From positions 5,022,001 through 5,086,000 of the forward strand of contig NZ_BIFQ01000001.1 of NCBI RefSeq assembly GCF_003967515.1: a DNA stretch of 64,000 bases, read 5' to 3'. The stretch is from Dictyobacter aurantiacus. Lineage in GTDB: Bacteria > Chloroflexota > Ktedonobacteria > Ktedonobacterales > Ktedonobacteraceae. The position numbers were made by a program, and so were the translations under genes. The notes beneath the pieces were generated by a model, which made no database searches, was not told where the DNA came from, and saw nothing but the letters and a program-made list of their open reading frames with translations. This document shows positions 49,286 to 57,016 of the stretch, one piece after another; within the stretch, counting starts at the first letter, position 1, and the number at the start of each line of letters is the position of its first letter.

Positions 49286-50616
49286 AATCCTCCTACGTAT
49301 CTCCCTGTTACAAATAATCCCTGTGGATCAAATTGTTGTTTGAGCCGTTGCATCAGATAGAAATCTGCTCGGGGCTCTCCCCATACACTCAGGCGTTGTT
49401 TCAAGCGTGTCGGGCAGCGCTCCAGGACCAGGCTGCCCTTGTATGTTTGCGCGTAACGGCGCAGTTCGGTAATCGCATCGACGACGTGGGTATCGGCTTC
49501 ATGGGGACCTAACTCAACGTAGAGGATGCCGTTGCCGGCATGCGCGACGATGTTGGCGACCAGTTGTTCACGCTGGCACGTCTCTTCAACGTGACGCAGC
49601 GTGGCCGCGACCCGCGTGATCGGGACGCTGATCTTGCAGGTCAGCGCGCTCAGCATCTGCAGGCTGACCATCTGCCAGAAGCGCTCCTGGTTGTGTCCCT
49701 CCAGGTCCTGGCAGAGAAACGCCTGGTGGGTCTGCGCGAGCTTATTCGTTTCGTCGATCTGGCGTGCAATGGCTATTGTACTATTTTCGTAGTCAACTGC
49801 CAATGTGTAGCCCTGTTCCGGGATCGGGAAATCGAAGAATGGCGTGGCATCTTTGGGACTGTGCAGCGCGATCAGCTCGATGGCGCTGGGGGCCAGGGGT
49901 GATTTGAGCAGGGCCTGCGTCATTCGCATGGCATCTTCGCAGCGTGCGAAGGTAAAGAGCAGGGTGCGTTCCGCCTGTGGCAGCGGATTGAGCTTGAAGT
50001 TGGCCTCGACGATAATCCCCAGGGTTCCAAATGAGCCGATGTAGAGCTTGTTGAGATCGTAGCCGGCCACGTTTTTGACGACCTTGCCTCCGCTGCGGCT
50101 AATCTCGCCATTAGCCTGAATGACGCGCAGGCCGATTAGCTGGTCGCGGGCGGTACCGTAGCGCAGCCGTTTGGGACCGCTGGCATTGGTGGCCAGCATC
50201 CCACCAATCGTCGTCGCATCCCCATCGGGCGGATCGAGTGCCAGTCGCTGTCCCCTGGCGTTGAGCGCGGCCTGCAGGGCCCCTAATGTGATGCCAGCCT
50301 CCACCTGGCAGGTCAGATCGGGCACCTCGTGCTCCAGGATGCGGTTGATTGCCGTTGTTTCGAGCAGCACATCTATGTGCTCGGGCCGATCGCCGGTATT
50401 CATGTGCGTGCCATTGCCGCGTGGAAGCACGCGCAGATGCTGTTCCTTGAGGAAGCGCACGATACGCGCCGCCTCCTCGACCGTCTGCGGCTGGATGAGG
50501 AGTCCGGGTAGGCGATCGTCGACCGCGTAATCGAGCAACTGCCCCGGATCACATATCATCGGCGTCTGTGGAAATTGCTGCTGGACTGCTGGCACAAATG
50601 GCGCTATCTCTACCAT
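49282..50616 (-). CDS. glcE: Glycolate oxidase FAD-binding subunit GlcE-like
   Basis: 444 aa of the FAD-linked oxidase (PCMH-type) family. FAD is held by the region VLPRGNGTHMNTGDRP, the GGMLATNASGPKRLRYGTARD loop (about 145-165) and GGKVVKNVAGYDLNKLYIGS. It works with GlcD and GlcF to oxidise glycolate to glyoxylate. The N-terminal region is slightly longer than in E. coli GlcE (350 aa), and the C terminus is complete. GGGGAG precedes the ATG. 54 bases separate it from glcD. Confidence 0.87.
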   Translation of the reverse strand: MVEIAPFVPAVQQQFPQTPMICDPGQLLDYAVDDRLPGLLIQPQTVEEAARIVRFLKEQHLRVLPRGNGTHMNTGDRPEHIDVLLETTAINRILEHEVPDLTCQVEAGITLGALQAALNARGQRLALDPPDGDATTIGGMLATNASGPKRLRYGTARDQLIGLRVIQANGEISRSGGKVVKNVAGYDLNKLYIGSFGTLGIIVEANFKLNPLPQAERTLLFTFARCEDAMRMTQALLKSPLAPSAIELIALHSPKDATPFFDFPIPEQGYTLAVDYENSTIAIARQIDETNKLAQTHQAFLCQDLEGHNQERFWQMVSLQMLSALTCKISVPITRVAATLRHVEETCQREQLVANIVAHAGNGILYVELGPHEADTHVVDAITELRRYAQTYKGSLVLERCPTRLKQRLSVWGEPRADFYLMQRLKQQFDPQGLFVTGRYVGGL

Positions 50617-50670
50617 GGTCTTTATCTCCCCAGAAGATGTAAGGCGCTGCCTCTATCCACATAATGAAAG

Positions 50671-52140
50671 CTAGATCTGCCTCAGTTCCGCGCACCGTCC
50701 TGGTAGCGGGAAGAGCTTGCCCGGATTAAAGAGTTGCCGGGGATTCCAGGCGGCCCGCACCTGCTGCATGGTGCGCAGGTCCGCTTCGCTAAAGATCAGG
50801 GCCATCTCTGCCTGCTTTTCGAGGCCGACCCCGTGTTCGCCGGTGATCGTGCCTCCGACCGCCGCGCAGATTTCAAGGATCTCGTGGCCCGCCATGCGCA
50901 CCCGTTCGACCTCGCCCTCAACCTGGCTATCGAAGAGGATCAACGGATGCAGGTTTCCGTCTCCGGCGTGAAAAACGTTGCCAACTTTCAGATTATAGCG
51001 CTGGCAGATCTCGCTGATGCAGTTCAACACGTACGGCAGTTGCGTACGCGGCACCACACCATCCTGAACATAGAATTCAGGACTGATGCGCCCGACGGCT
51101 CCAAAGGCGTTCTTGCGTCCCGCCCACAGCAACTGACGCTCCGCCTCGTCGGCGGCGATGCGGATCACGCGCGCATGGTTCTTTTCGCAGATGGTCACGA
51201 TCTGTGCCAGCTGGTCCTCAACGCCCTCGCGCAGCCCCTCGGTCTCCATCAAAAGTACCGCCGCGGCATCCATGGGATAGCCCGCGTGCGTGTCGGCCTC
51301 GACGGCCTGCAGGATCATCTGGTCCATCATCTCGATGGCCGCCGGGATAACTCCGGATGCGATGATCTCGGAGACGGTATTGGAGGCATCCTCCATCGTA
51401 TCGAAGACGCCAACCATCGTCTTGACCGCCTCCGCCATCGGTACGATGCGCACAATGATCCTGGTGACGATACAGAGCGTGCCCTCGGAGCCGATCAGCA
51501 GCCCGGTCAGGTCGTAGCCAGGCAGGTCACTGGTCTCGCCGCCGATCTCGACGATCTCGCCTTCGGGCGTGACGATCTCCAGTCCCATCACGTGGTTGGT
51601 CGTGACACCATAGATCAGTGTATGGGGCCCGCCGGCGTTCTCGCCGACGTTGCCGCCGATGGTGCAGGAGCGCTGGCTGCTGGGATCTGGCACGTAGGCG
51701 TAGCCATGGGGATTGAGCGCCTGGCTGAGGTGAATATTGACCACGCCTGGCTCCACGATGGCGCATAGATTGTCATAATCTATCGACAGGATACGATTCA
51801 TGCGCGCGAAGGCGATCACGATTCCGCCGTAGATGGGGATCGCGCCGCCACTGAGACCGGTGCCGGCCCCGCGCGGCACCACCGGCACACCGTAGCGACC
51901 GGCGATCCTGACGATCTCGGCTACCTCGCGATTGCTGGAGGGCAGGACGACGATGTCTGGTCGCGCGCGCTCGATTGAGGCATCATACTCATACAGAGCC
52001 ACGTCGTACGGCGTATGGAGCACATGGGCCTTCCCCAACCTCTGCTGGAGCTCCTGCACCACCGCGGCTTTCGTGGTCTCGGACATCCTTGTGTAGAGCG
52101 GTTCGGCGTTCATTGCGGCAGTTTGTTCTACAATGCTCAT
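50671..52140 (-). CDS. glcD: Glycolate oxidase catalytic flavin subunit GlcD
   Basis: 489 aa from ATG 52140. FAD-binding N-terminal domain: VVPRGAGTGLSGGAIP, IGGNVGENAGGPHTLIYG, and GSEGTLCIVTRI. The C-terminal FAD-oxidase domain follows, with GNVFHAGDGNLHPLI and the conserved ITGEHGVGLEKQ. The family oxidises glycolate, D-lactate or related 2-hydroxy acids; the GlcDEF gene order favours glycolate. The frame is open to 52248, but GGGA plus a normal N terminus supports 52140. It is the first gene of the operon, and its promoter should lie in the 200 bases before the repeat island. Confidence 0.9.
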   Translation of the reverse strand: MSIVEQTAAMNAEPLYTRMSETTKAAVVQELQQRLGKAHVLHTPYDVALYEYDASIERARPDIVVLPSSNREVAEIVRIAGRYGVPVVPRGAGTGLSGGAIPIYGGIVIAFARMNRILSIDYDNLCAIVEPGVVNIHLSQALNPHGYAYVPDPSSQRSCTIGGNVGENAGGPHTLIYGVTTNHVMGLEIVTPEGEIVEIGGETSDLPGYDLTGLLIGSEGTLCIVTRIIVRIVPMAEAVKTMVGVFDTMEDASNTVSEIIASGVIPAAIEMMDQMILQAVEADTHAGYPMDAAAVLLMETEGLREGVEDQLAQIVTICEKNHARVIRIAADEAERQLLWAGRKNAFGAVGRISPEFYVQDGVVPRTQLPYVLNCISEICQRYNLKVGNVFHAGDGNLHPLILFDSQVEGEVERVRMAGHEILEICAAVGGTITGEHGVGLEKQAEMALIFSEADLRTMQQVRAAWNPRQLFNPGKLFPLPGRCAELRQI

Positions 52141-52354
52141 CGTTCGTCTCTTTCCCTTCTTTCTTGCCTCGCATCCCTGTGGATCTACCGCTACTGTCCA
52201 ACGTCCAATAGCTCGCATAAAAGAGACAGTGCGGCGGCGCAACTGCATGCAGCCATCGCTGGCTGCGACGATCTACGTATAAGCAAACGTGTTCAACAAT
52301 GATGGATACTTCCAATACTTTGATAATAACATATCGCGCTGCTCCCCAATCTTA

Positions 52355-52560
52355 AGAATGTATCTGACTCTTGTCATTATGGGGGCACGTGAGTGCCCCC
52401 GCACGGGCGTCCGCTGCGCGGCCGCAGCGGTTTTGTGTGTTGGTGCATCGGGTGCGCATCCGCGCACCCGATGCACCAACACACAAAGGATTCCTGAGCG
52501 CCGCGGGTGCGACAACTCAAGCGTGCTCAGGACGATGATCGTGAGAGTCAGACACATTCT
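52355..52560. mobile_element. Palindromic MITE-like element with 17-bp terminal inverted repeats
   Basis: The ends AGAATGTATCTGACTCT (52355-52371) and AGAGTCAGACACATTCT (52544-52560) are inverted copies with one mismatch. Inside are GGGGGCACGTGAGTGCCCCC and a 26-bp perfect hairpin. No ORF or target duplication is seen. The right end sequence recurs inverted at 52942-52953, so several ends of one family lie together. Confidence 0.65.
52432..52487. repeat. 26-bp perfect hairpin with ATCC loop
   Basis: The arms at 52432-52457 and 52462-52487 are exact inverted complements enclosing ATCC. The centre GGTGCGC-ATCC-GCGCACC resembles the GGGGCGC-ATYC hairpins at 52835, 62459 and 62567. Confidence 0.85.
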
Positions 52561-52564
52561 GAAT

Positions 52565-52834
52565 GAATGCGCGAGCTCCCCGCTTTAATGTGAATGCGCG
52601 AGCTCCCCACATTAATGTGAATGCGCGAGCTCCCCGCTTTAATGTGAATGCGCGAGCTCCCCACATTAATGTGAATGCGCGAGCTCCCCGCTTTAATGTG
52701 AATGCGCGAGCTCCCCACATTAATGTGAATGCGCGAGCTCCCCGCTTTAATGTGAATGCGCGAGCTCCCCACATTAATGTGAATGCGCGAGCTCCCCACT
52801 TTAATGTGAGTGCGCGAGCTCCCCACTTTAATGT
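52565..52834. repeat. Ten tandem 27-bp repeats
   Basis: The unit is GAATGCGCGAGCTCCCC plus CGCTTTAATGT or CACATTAATGT variants minus overlap, total 27 bp, repeated exactly ten times without gaps. Units 1-8 strictly alternate between CGCTTTA and CACATTA; units 9-10 have CACTTTA. Thus the effective period is 54 bp. Since 27 is divisible by three, long ORFs stay open on both strands (NARAPRFNV and similar), but no start signal supports them. There are no unique spacers, so it is not a CRISPR. Confidence 0.92.
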
Positions 52835-52953
52835 GAGTTGTTGCGACAGGGGCGCATTCGCGCCCCTGTCGCAACAACTCAAAAATCAGTGCGGCCGCGC
52901 ATGCGGACGCCCGTACGGGGGCGCTTACGCACCCCAAAAAAAGTGTGTCTGAC
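52835..52953. repeat. Hairpin plus GC-rich repeat module ending in an inverted-repeat end
   Basis: A 21-bp perfect hairpin with an ATTC loop (52835-52880) is followed by GCGGCCGC, GCGGACGCCCGTACGGG and a terminal GTGTGTCTGAC. Read on the minus strand, this matches in order the left part of the element at 52355-52440. It therefore forms an inverted partner at the far side of the 27-bp array. Confidence 0.7.
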
Positions 52954-52964
52954 ACCCCCCTCCC

Positions 52965-54338
52965 TTAGTTCAGCAGGCGCTTTGGCAGGTACTGTTTATG
53001 GGCCATTGCCAGATCGTCGTAGACCTTCTCGGCTTTGTTATAGGACCACACCAGTGGATTGGCGGCCAGGGCCTTGATGGCGTCCTTGCGGGTGCCCCAC
53101 AGGGCGACGCGCGCGGTGGCGCCTTCATACTCGGCCAGGGCGGCGATCAACCCGCGCTGGTCGAGGCTGAGCCCTCCATCCTTCTGCGTGAGCGGCGTCG
53201 CGCCACGGGCATCAACGCGACAGGGTAGTTCCACCACGCGGTCATCGGCCAGAAAGTTGATCGATCCGTTATTGGGTACGTTGAGCACCCACTCTTCGCC
53301 CGTGTCGTCCAGAATTGAGCGCATGACAGAGAGCGCGCGGCCGCTCAGACCGAGGTCTCCTGGAAAGTTTATGATTTGTGACACGTCGGGATGGTCGTTG
53401 GACGCTTCCCTCTGGTAGGACGCGAGCAGTTGGGGGAGGCGCTCAATCAATGTTTCCGTTGGCGTCTGTTTGCGCTGGCGTTGATAGTCAAGCACGATAT
53501 CAGAGTAATAGTAGTAGTGCATATAGTAGGAGGGGATAGCCCCGTACTGTGTTGCCAGGCGAGCCAGCAGGATCGTGGGATAATTCTCTTCGTTCATATC
53601 CGGATTGCTCTGTAAGAAATCCTCGTACCACTTGATGGCCGCAGGTAAGATGTTTTCTCCATCGCGCCATATCGCTGTGGTCCAGTTGCCATGGCTAAGC
53701 CCGACCTTGCGCGGATGGATGCGTTTCTTCGGTTCCGCGCCGATGCCTGTGCGTTTCAGGATAAGGTCGGTTTCGGGATAGGGATAGTCCTCCATGCCGA
53801 TGGCGCGGATGCCGCTGGCATGCGAAATAGCCTCGGTGACGATATTGCTCGGGCTTGTGTAGTTGAGCAGAAAGGCTTTGGGGGCCAGTTTCTCGATTTC
53901 AGCGGCGATGCCGGCGATGACGGGTGCCGTGCGCAGCGCGTAAAAGAAGCCACCGGCCCCAACGGTATCCTGTCCGATCAGGTTATGGCGCAAAGGCAGT
54001 TTCTCGTCGATCACACGCGCCCGCAATCCCCCCGTACGAAACGTGATCAGCACAAAGCTGGCATCCTCGATGGCCTCTTCCTGGCTGGTCGTCTTCTCGA
54101 TCTGTATGCCGGTGTCCGCCTGCTGCAGAAGCTTGCTGGCCAGCGTATACGTCAGATTGAGGCGCTCCTCATCGATATCCATCAATGTAATCTGACAGCC
54201 GCGCAGGGTATTGGGATGCTGAATCAGATTTTGTATAAAACCGGAACAATGCAGGCTTCCGCCCCCGATAATGGCGATCTTGGCATGGTGATTGGGAGGG
54301 GTTGCGTTATTTTCCAGATAATTTTGTGCTATCATCAA
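52965..54338 (-). CDS. Glycoside hydrolase family 4 (NAD-dependent 6-phospho-glycosidase or galactosidase)
   Basis: 457 aa. GH4 enzymes use NAD+ and a metal ion to cleave glycosides by oxidation-elimination. The NAD-binding fold starts KIAIIGGGSLHC and continues with the acidic turn TLMDIDEERL. The metal-region motif reads LNYTSPSNIVTEAI; most relatives have Cys-Asn-x-Pro, here Asn-Tyr-Thr-Ser-Pro, so metal ligation may differ. LSHGNWTTAIW fits the active-site His region. The first residue could be either of two neighbouring ATGs; the ribosome site is weak. The repeat island lies directly past its 3' end. No PTS genes are nearby, so the substrate may be unphosphorylated. Confidence 0.85.
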   Translation of the reverse strand: MMIAQNYLENNATPPNHHAKIAIIGGGSLHCSGFIQNLIQHPNTLRGCQITLMDIDEERLNLTYTLASKLLQQADTGIQIEKTTSQEEAIEDASFVLITFRTGGLRARVIDEKLPLRHNLIGQDTVGAGGFFYALRTAPVIAGIAAEIEKLAPKAFLLNYTSPSNIVTEAISHASGIRAIGMEDYPYPETDLILKRTGIGAEPKKRIHPRKVGLSHGNWTTAIWRDGENILPAAIKWYEDFLQSNPDMNEENYPTILLARLATQYGAIPSYYMHYYYYSDIVLDYQRQRKQTPTETLIERLPQLLASYQREASNDHPDVSQIINFPGDLGLSGRALSVMRSILDDTGEEWVLNVPNNGSINFLADDRVVELPCRVDARGATPLTQKDGGLSLDQRGLIAALAEYEGATARVALWGTRKDAIKALAANPLVWSYNKAEKVYDDLAMAHKQYLPKRLLN

Positions 54339-54456
54339 GCGTCTCGCTTCAGGTAACTTTGCCAGGCTATGGCACCAGTACCTCCTGGTTGTATTCCTTG
54401 AAGGCAGCGAATTTTGCTGCCTGCCAATCTATTACTCATCTATAATACAGTACGCA

Positions 54457-55422
54457 TCACGGGCGACGGAAGAGACGGCGCCAGTGCCATATTACTATAG
54501 TGAGAGAGAGCAACAGGACGGAAAGGATGACTTTTTGTAGCACATTCCCACCTGTGGCTGGTTGCATGCTGTTCTGGGTAGACACCGAGGATACATTATC
54601 TATTGTACCAGAATGATCTTGGGGAGTGGGAACGTGTACATCTTTCCAGTTTGCCTGGATATACCTGGCCTGGTTCGGTGGCTTCATGGCGATCTTTGTT
54701 GGATCCCCTGACTGGTAGTTGCTGCCCGACTTGAGGGTGGACCCGCGCGTGCGGCTGGACGAGGACGACTTTGCTCGGGTGGTTGGTGTGCTGCGGCGTC
54801 CCTTTGGGGTGACGGTCGCTTTGGGGCTGCGCGCCGTCGCCGTGATCTGTGGTGGCGCTGGCGGCACATTGCTGATACCCAGCGTGGGAGTGTGGGTCAC
54901 GCTCCAGTGGGGGCCACCATCGGTGGTGCGGGCGTAAGATGTGCCTGGCTGTAGCGCGGGAAGCCTGATCTGGTCGAGCACGCTCTCAACGTTGAGCAGG
55001 CGGATCAACGTGTTCTTGCTGATCTCTAGAGCAAGATTGGTGGGTGGGAATATAACGATGAAACTGTGAGCCGCTATGGTGACCGGCGAAAAATAATAGG
55101 GGGTCGTGTTCGCGCCGCTATCAATGCTGCCATGGGAGAACTGGATGGTTTGCGTTGATGTGTTATAGAGCTCGATGCGTGGAGCATTGGCGACGTCGAT
55201 GCTCGTCGATGGCTTGCAGGAGAGTGACGCCGACAGCGGCACGAGCTGGATCTCATTGAGGACGATAGAGCCCGGCGATGGCGAGGACTGCGAAGGCGTT
55301 CCCGGCGTTTCTGGTAAGCAATCCTGGGCGTGTGCCGCCTGCAGGTCGGGCTGCAAAATGGCAACAAAAGAGGCCACGCCCAAAAGTAGACAGGTAAGAC
55401 AAGTCATGATCAACAACCGCAC
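54457..55422 (-). CDS. Surface protein with lamin-tail-like domain and sorting-type C terminus
   Basis: 321 aa. A signal peptide (residues 1-33) is followed by a lamin-tail-like beta domain at about 50-190: SIVLNEIQLVP, then RIELYNTSTQTI, FVIFPP and RTTDGGPHW. A Thr/Ser/Pro/Arg-rich linker follows. The end reads QPATGG, then a membrane helix, then RRLFRRP. That order resembles sortase signals (LPxTG type), but the first residue is Gln and no sortase gene is seen here. Start at GTG 55422 is uncertain; TTG and ATG codons follow within five positions. Confidence 0.65.
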   Translation of the reverse strand: MRLLIMTCLTCLLLGVASFVAILQPDLQAAHAQDCLPETPGTPSQSSPSPGSIVLNEIQLVPLSASLSCKPSTSIDVANAPRIELYNTSTQTIQFSHGSIDSGANTTPYYFSPVTIAAHSFIVIFPPTNLALEISKNTLIRLLNVESVLDQIRLPALQPGTSYARTTDGGPHWSVTHTPTLGISNVPPAPPQITATARSPKATVTPKGRRSTPTTRAKSSSSSRTRGSTLKSGSNYQSGDPTKIAMKPPNQARYIQANWKDVHVPTPQDHSGTIDNVSSVSTQNSMQPATGGNVLQKVILSVLLLSLTIVIWHWRRLFRRP

Positions 55423-55595
55423 AACTCCACCCCTTTATCATAACTAGTGTATTCATCACCATGTCGTTCAATCAGAGAATGATCCTTGGTGTATCATGCC
55501 AGATTGTATATATAAACTATTGAGAACGTGACCATGGAAAGATAGATATTTTTTACAGAAGCGCTCTTTACCAGATATACCCGCTGCAATCTGAC

Positions 55596-55778
55596 TTATT
55601 GCGAGAGATATTTGAAAGGCACTTCACGTTTGCCGGGGAATTTATCCTGCATGGCGCGGCGCACGGCTTCAACGCTGCTTTCACCGAGTGTAAAAGCGAT
55701 GACGGAGCCGATGATAATGCCACAAATGCCACCCAGCGCAATCCCTTCTAAGAACAAACGATTACGAAAAAATGTCAT
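55596..55778 (-). CDS. Small membrane protein (60 aa)
   Basis: MTFFRNRLFLEG followed by one membrane helix (IALGGICGIIIGSVIAFTLG) and a charged C-terminal end. AAGGTGG precedes the ATG at 55778. The frame extends 21 codons upstream without support. A short gap after rsfS on the same strand suggests joint transcription. It resembles YtxH-like small proteins in layout only; no function is assigned. Confidence 0.6.
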   Translation of the reverse strand: MTFFRNRLFLEGIALGGICGIIIGSVIAFTLGESSVEAVRRAMQDKFPGKREVPFKYLSQ

Positions 55779-55804
55779 CGTCGCCACCTTTTCTAACAAA
55801 ACTA

Positions 55805-56164
55805 TTATTGTAAGTACACAACTGTCTTTGCTTCGCTCCAAAGACGCTCAATGCGGTAATATTCGCGTTCCTTGGGTCCGAAGATGTGTACAATAATGCT
55901 ACCAAAATCGAGGAGTACCCAGCCGGAATCGGCGTCCCCCTCGCGATGAAGGAGCTGTGCTCCCTGTTTCCCTAAATCTTCATCAATGGTATCGGCGATG
56001 GCCTGAATCTGACGTGTGTTGCTGGCGCTACAGATAACGAAGTAGTCAGCAATGACGCTCACGTCTCGAATATCGAGCAAGAGAACGTCAGATGCTTTTT
56101 TGTCATATGCGATATCCGCGGCTGCCTTTGCTTGCTGGTCGATATCTAACAGAACTTCCTCCAC
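55805..56164 (-). CDS. rsfS: Ribosomal silencing factor RsfS
   Basis: 119 aa, binds ribosomal protein uL14 and blocks subunit joining when nutrients are scarce. The family signature is complete: DIRDVSVIADYFVICSASNT, RQIQAIADTI, and GWVLLDFGSIIVHIF. Typical length. It starts with GTG, with AGGA upstream. It is followed by the small membrane protein gene. Confidence 0.95.
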   Translation of the reverse strand: MEEVLLDIDQQAKAAADIAYDKKASDVLLLDIRDVSVIADYFVICSASNTRQIQAIADTIDEDLGKQGAQLLHREGDADSGWVLLDFGSIIVHIFGPKEREYYRIERLWSEAKTVVYLQ

Positions 56165-56359
56165 GAGTGCTTCCTATGTCGTTCGCACCTCTCGGCGATG
56201 TGCCGCAAGTGGTTCATAAGAACTTGAATTTAAATGTTGTATCCGCATTATAGCATGACCGACCACTGCTTGTTAAGAGGCAAATGACCCAGGCGAAATG
56301 CCTATTGATGATCTCCTATTGCCGATCCTTCCTCTCTACCCGGAGGGCCGGGCGCCTTT

Positions 56360-56875
56360 CTACAACAGGACAGATGTCCCAGTTACGCCATCGCGGGCGA
56401 CTCCCTGTAAAAGCTCCTGTACTGATTTGCCGCTGCGCGGATCTTGCATGGCGGGCGCGATTTCAGCCAGCGGCACCAGGACAAACGCACGCTCATGCAT
56501 GCGTGGATGGGGGATAACCAGGTTCTCCTCCGTGTATACCAGTGTGTCGTAGAAGAGAATATCGATGTCGACCGGTCGTGGTCCATTGCGTATCGTTTCC
56601 TGCCGTCCGAGCTGGTGCTCAATCGTTTTGGCTCGCCGCAGCAGTTCTTGTGGCGTCAGATTGGTATATCCATGGCAGACGATATTGAAAAAGCAAGGCT
56701 GATCGAGATATCCTACCGGCTCGGTTTCATAGACGGTCGATACCTGCTGGATATCGACGACCGCGCGCAAGCGCCGCAACGCCTCTTGCAGGTGCGCCCG
56801 GCGATCTCCCAGATTAGAACCCAGGGCAAGGTAGACATCGTGTGTCTGGGAACATTCGGGACTCTCGTCACCCAT
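56360..56875 (-). CDS. folK: 2-amino-4-hydroxy-6-hydroxymethyldihydropteridine pyrophosphokinase
   Basis: Folate pathway enzyme that transfers pyrophosphate from ATP to the pterin. 171 aa from ATG 56875. Hallmarks: VYLALGSNLGDRRAHLQEAL near the start, ETEPVGYLDQPCFFNIV, and RNGPRPVDIDILFYD with IPHPRMHERAFVLVPL at the end. The frame is open to 56935, but homologs begin near the VYLALGSN strand. No other folate gene is nearby. About 195 bases without a gene separate it from rsfS. Confidence 0.95.
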   Translation of the reverse strand: MGDESPECSQTHDVYLALGSNLGDRRAHLQEALRRLRAVVDIQQVSTVYETEPVGYLDQPCFFNIVCHGYTNLTPQELLRRAKTIEHQLGRQETIRNGPRPVDIDILFYDTLVYTEENLVIPHPRMHERAFVLVPLAEIAPAMQDPRSGKSVQELLQGVARDGVTGTSVLL

Positions 56876-57016
56876 GCTTACCAATGACCTCTCTTTATCG
56901 TGTATATTACTCCCTATAATTGGGACGTATCGCATCCCCGGTTCGTTGCGATTTTAGGAGATGGTACTAGATAGTTGAAGTTGTGTGTAGGGATGTCCTA
57001 CGTCGCAAACGTGCAG

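Noticed and set aside
50734..51768. 344-codon plus-strand ORF opposite glcD
   Set aside because: Antisense shadow; His/Asp/Leu-rich with no family features, while glcD is complete on the minus strand.
52565..52834. CRISPR array
   Set aside because: Repeats are contiguous without unique spacers and no cas genes are nearby.
52563..52952. Long ORFs with 9-residue repeats on both strands of the 27-bp array
   Set aside because: They exist because the unit length is divisible by three and lacks stops; no ribosome site or flanking coding character.
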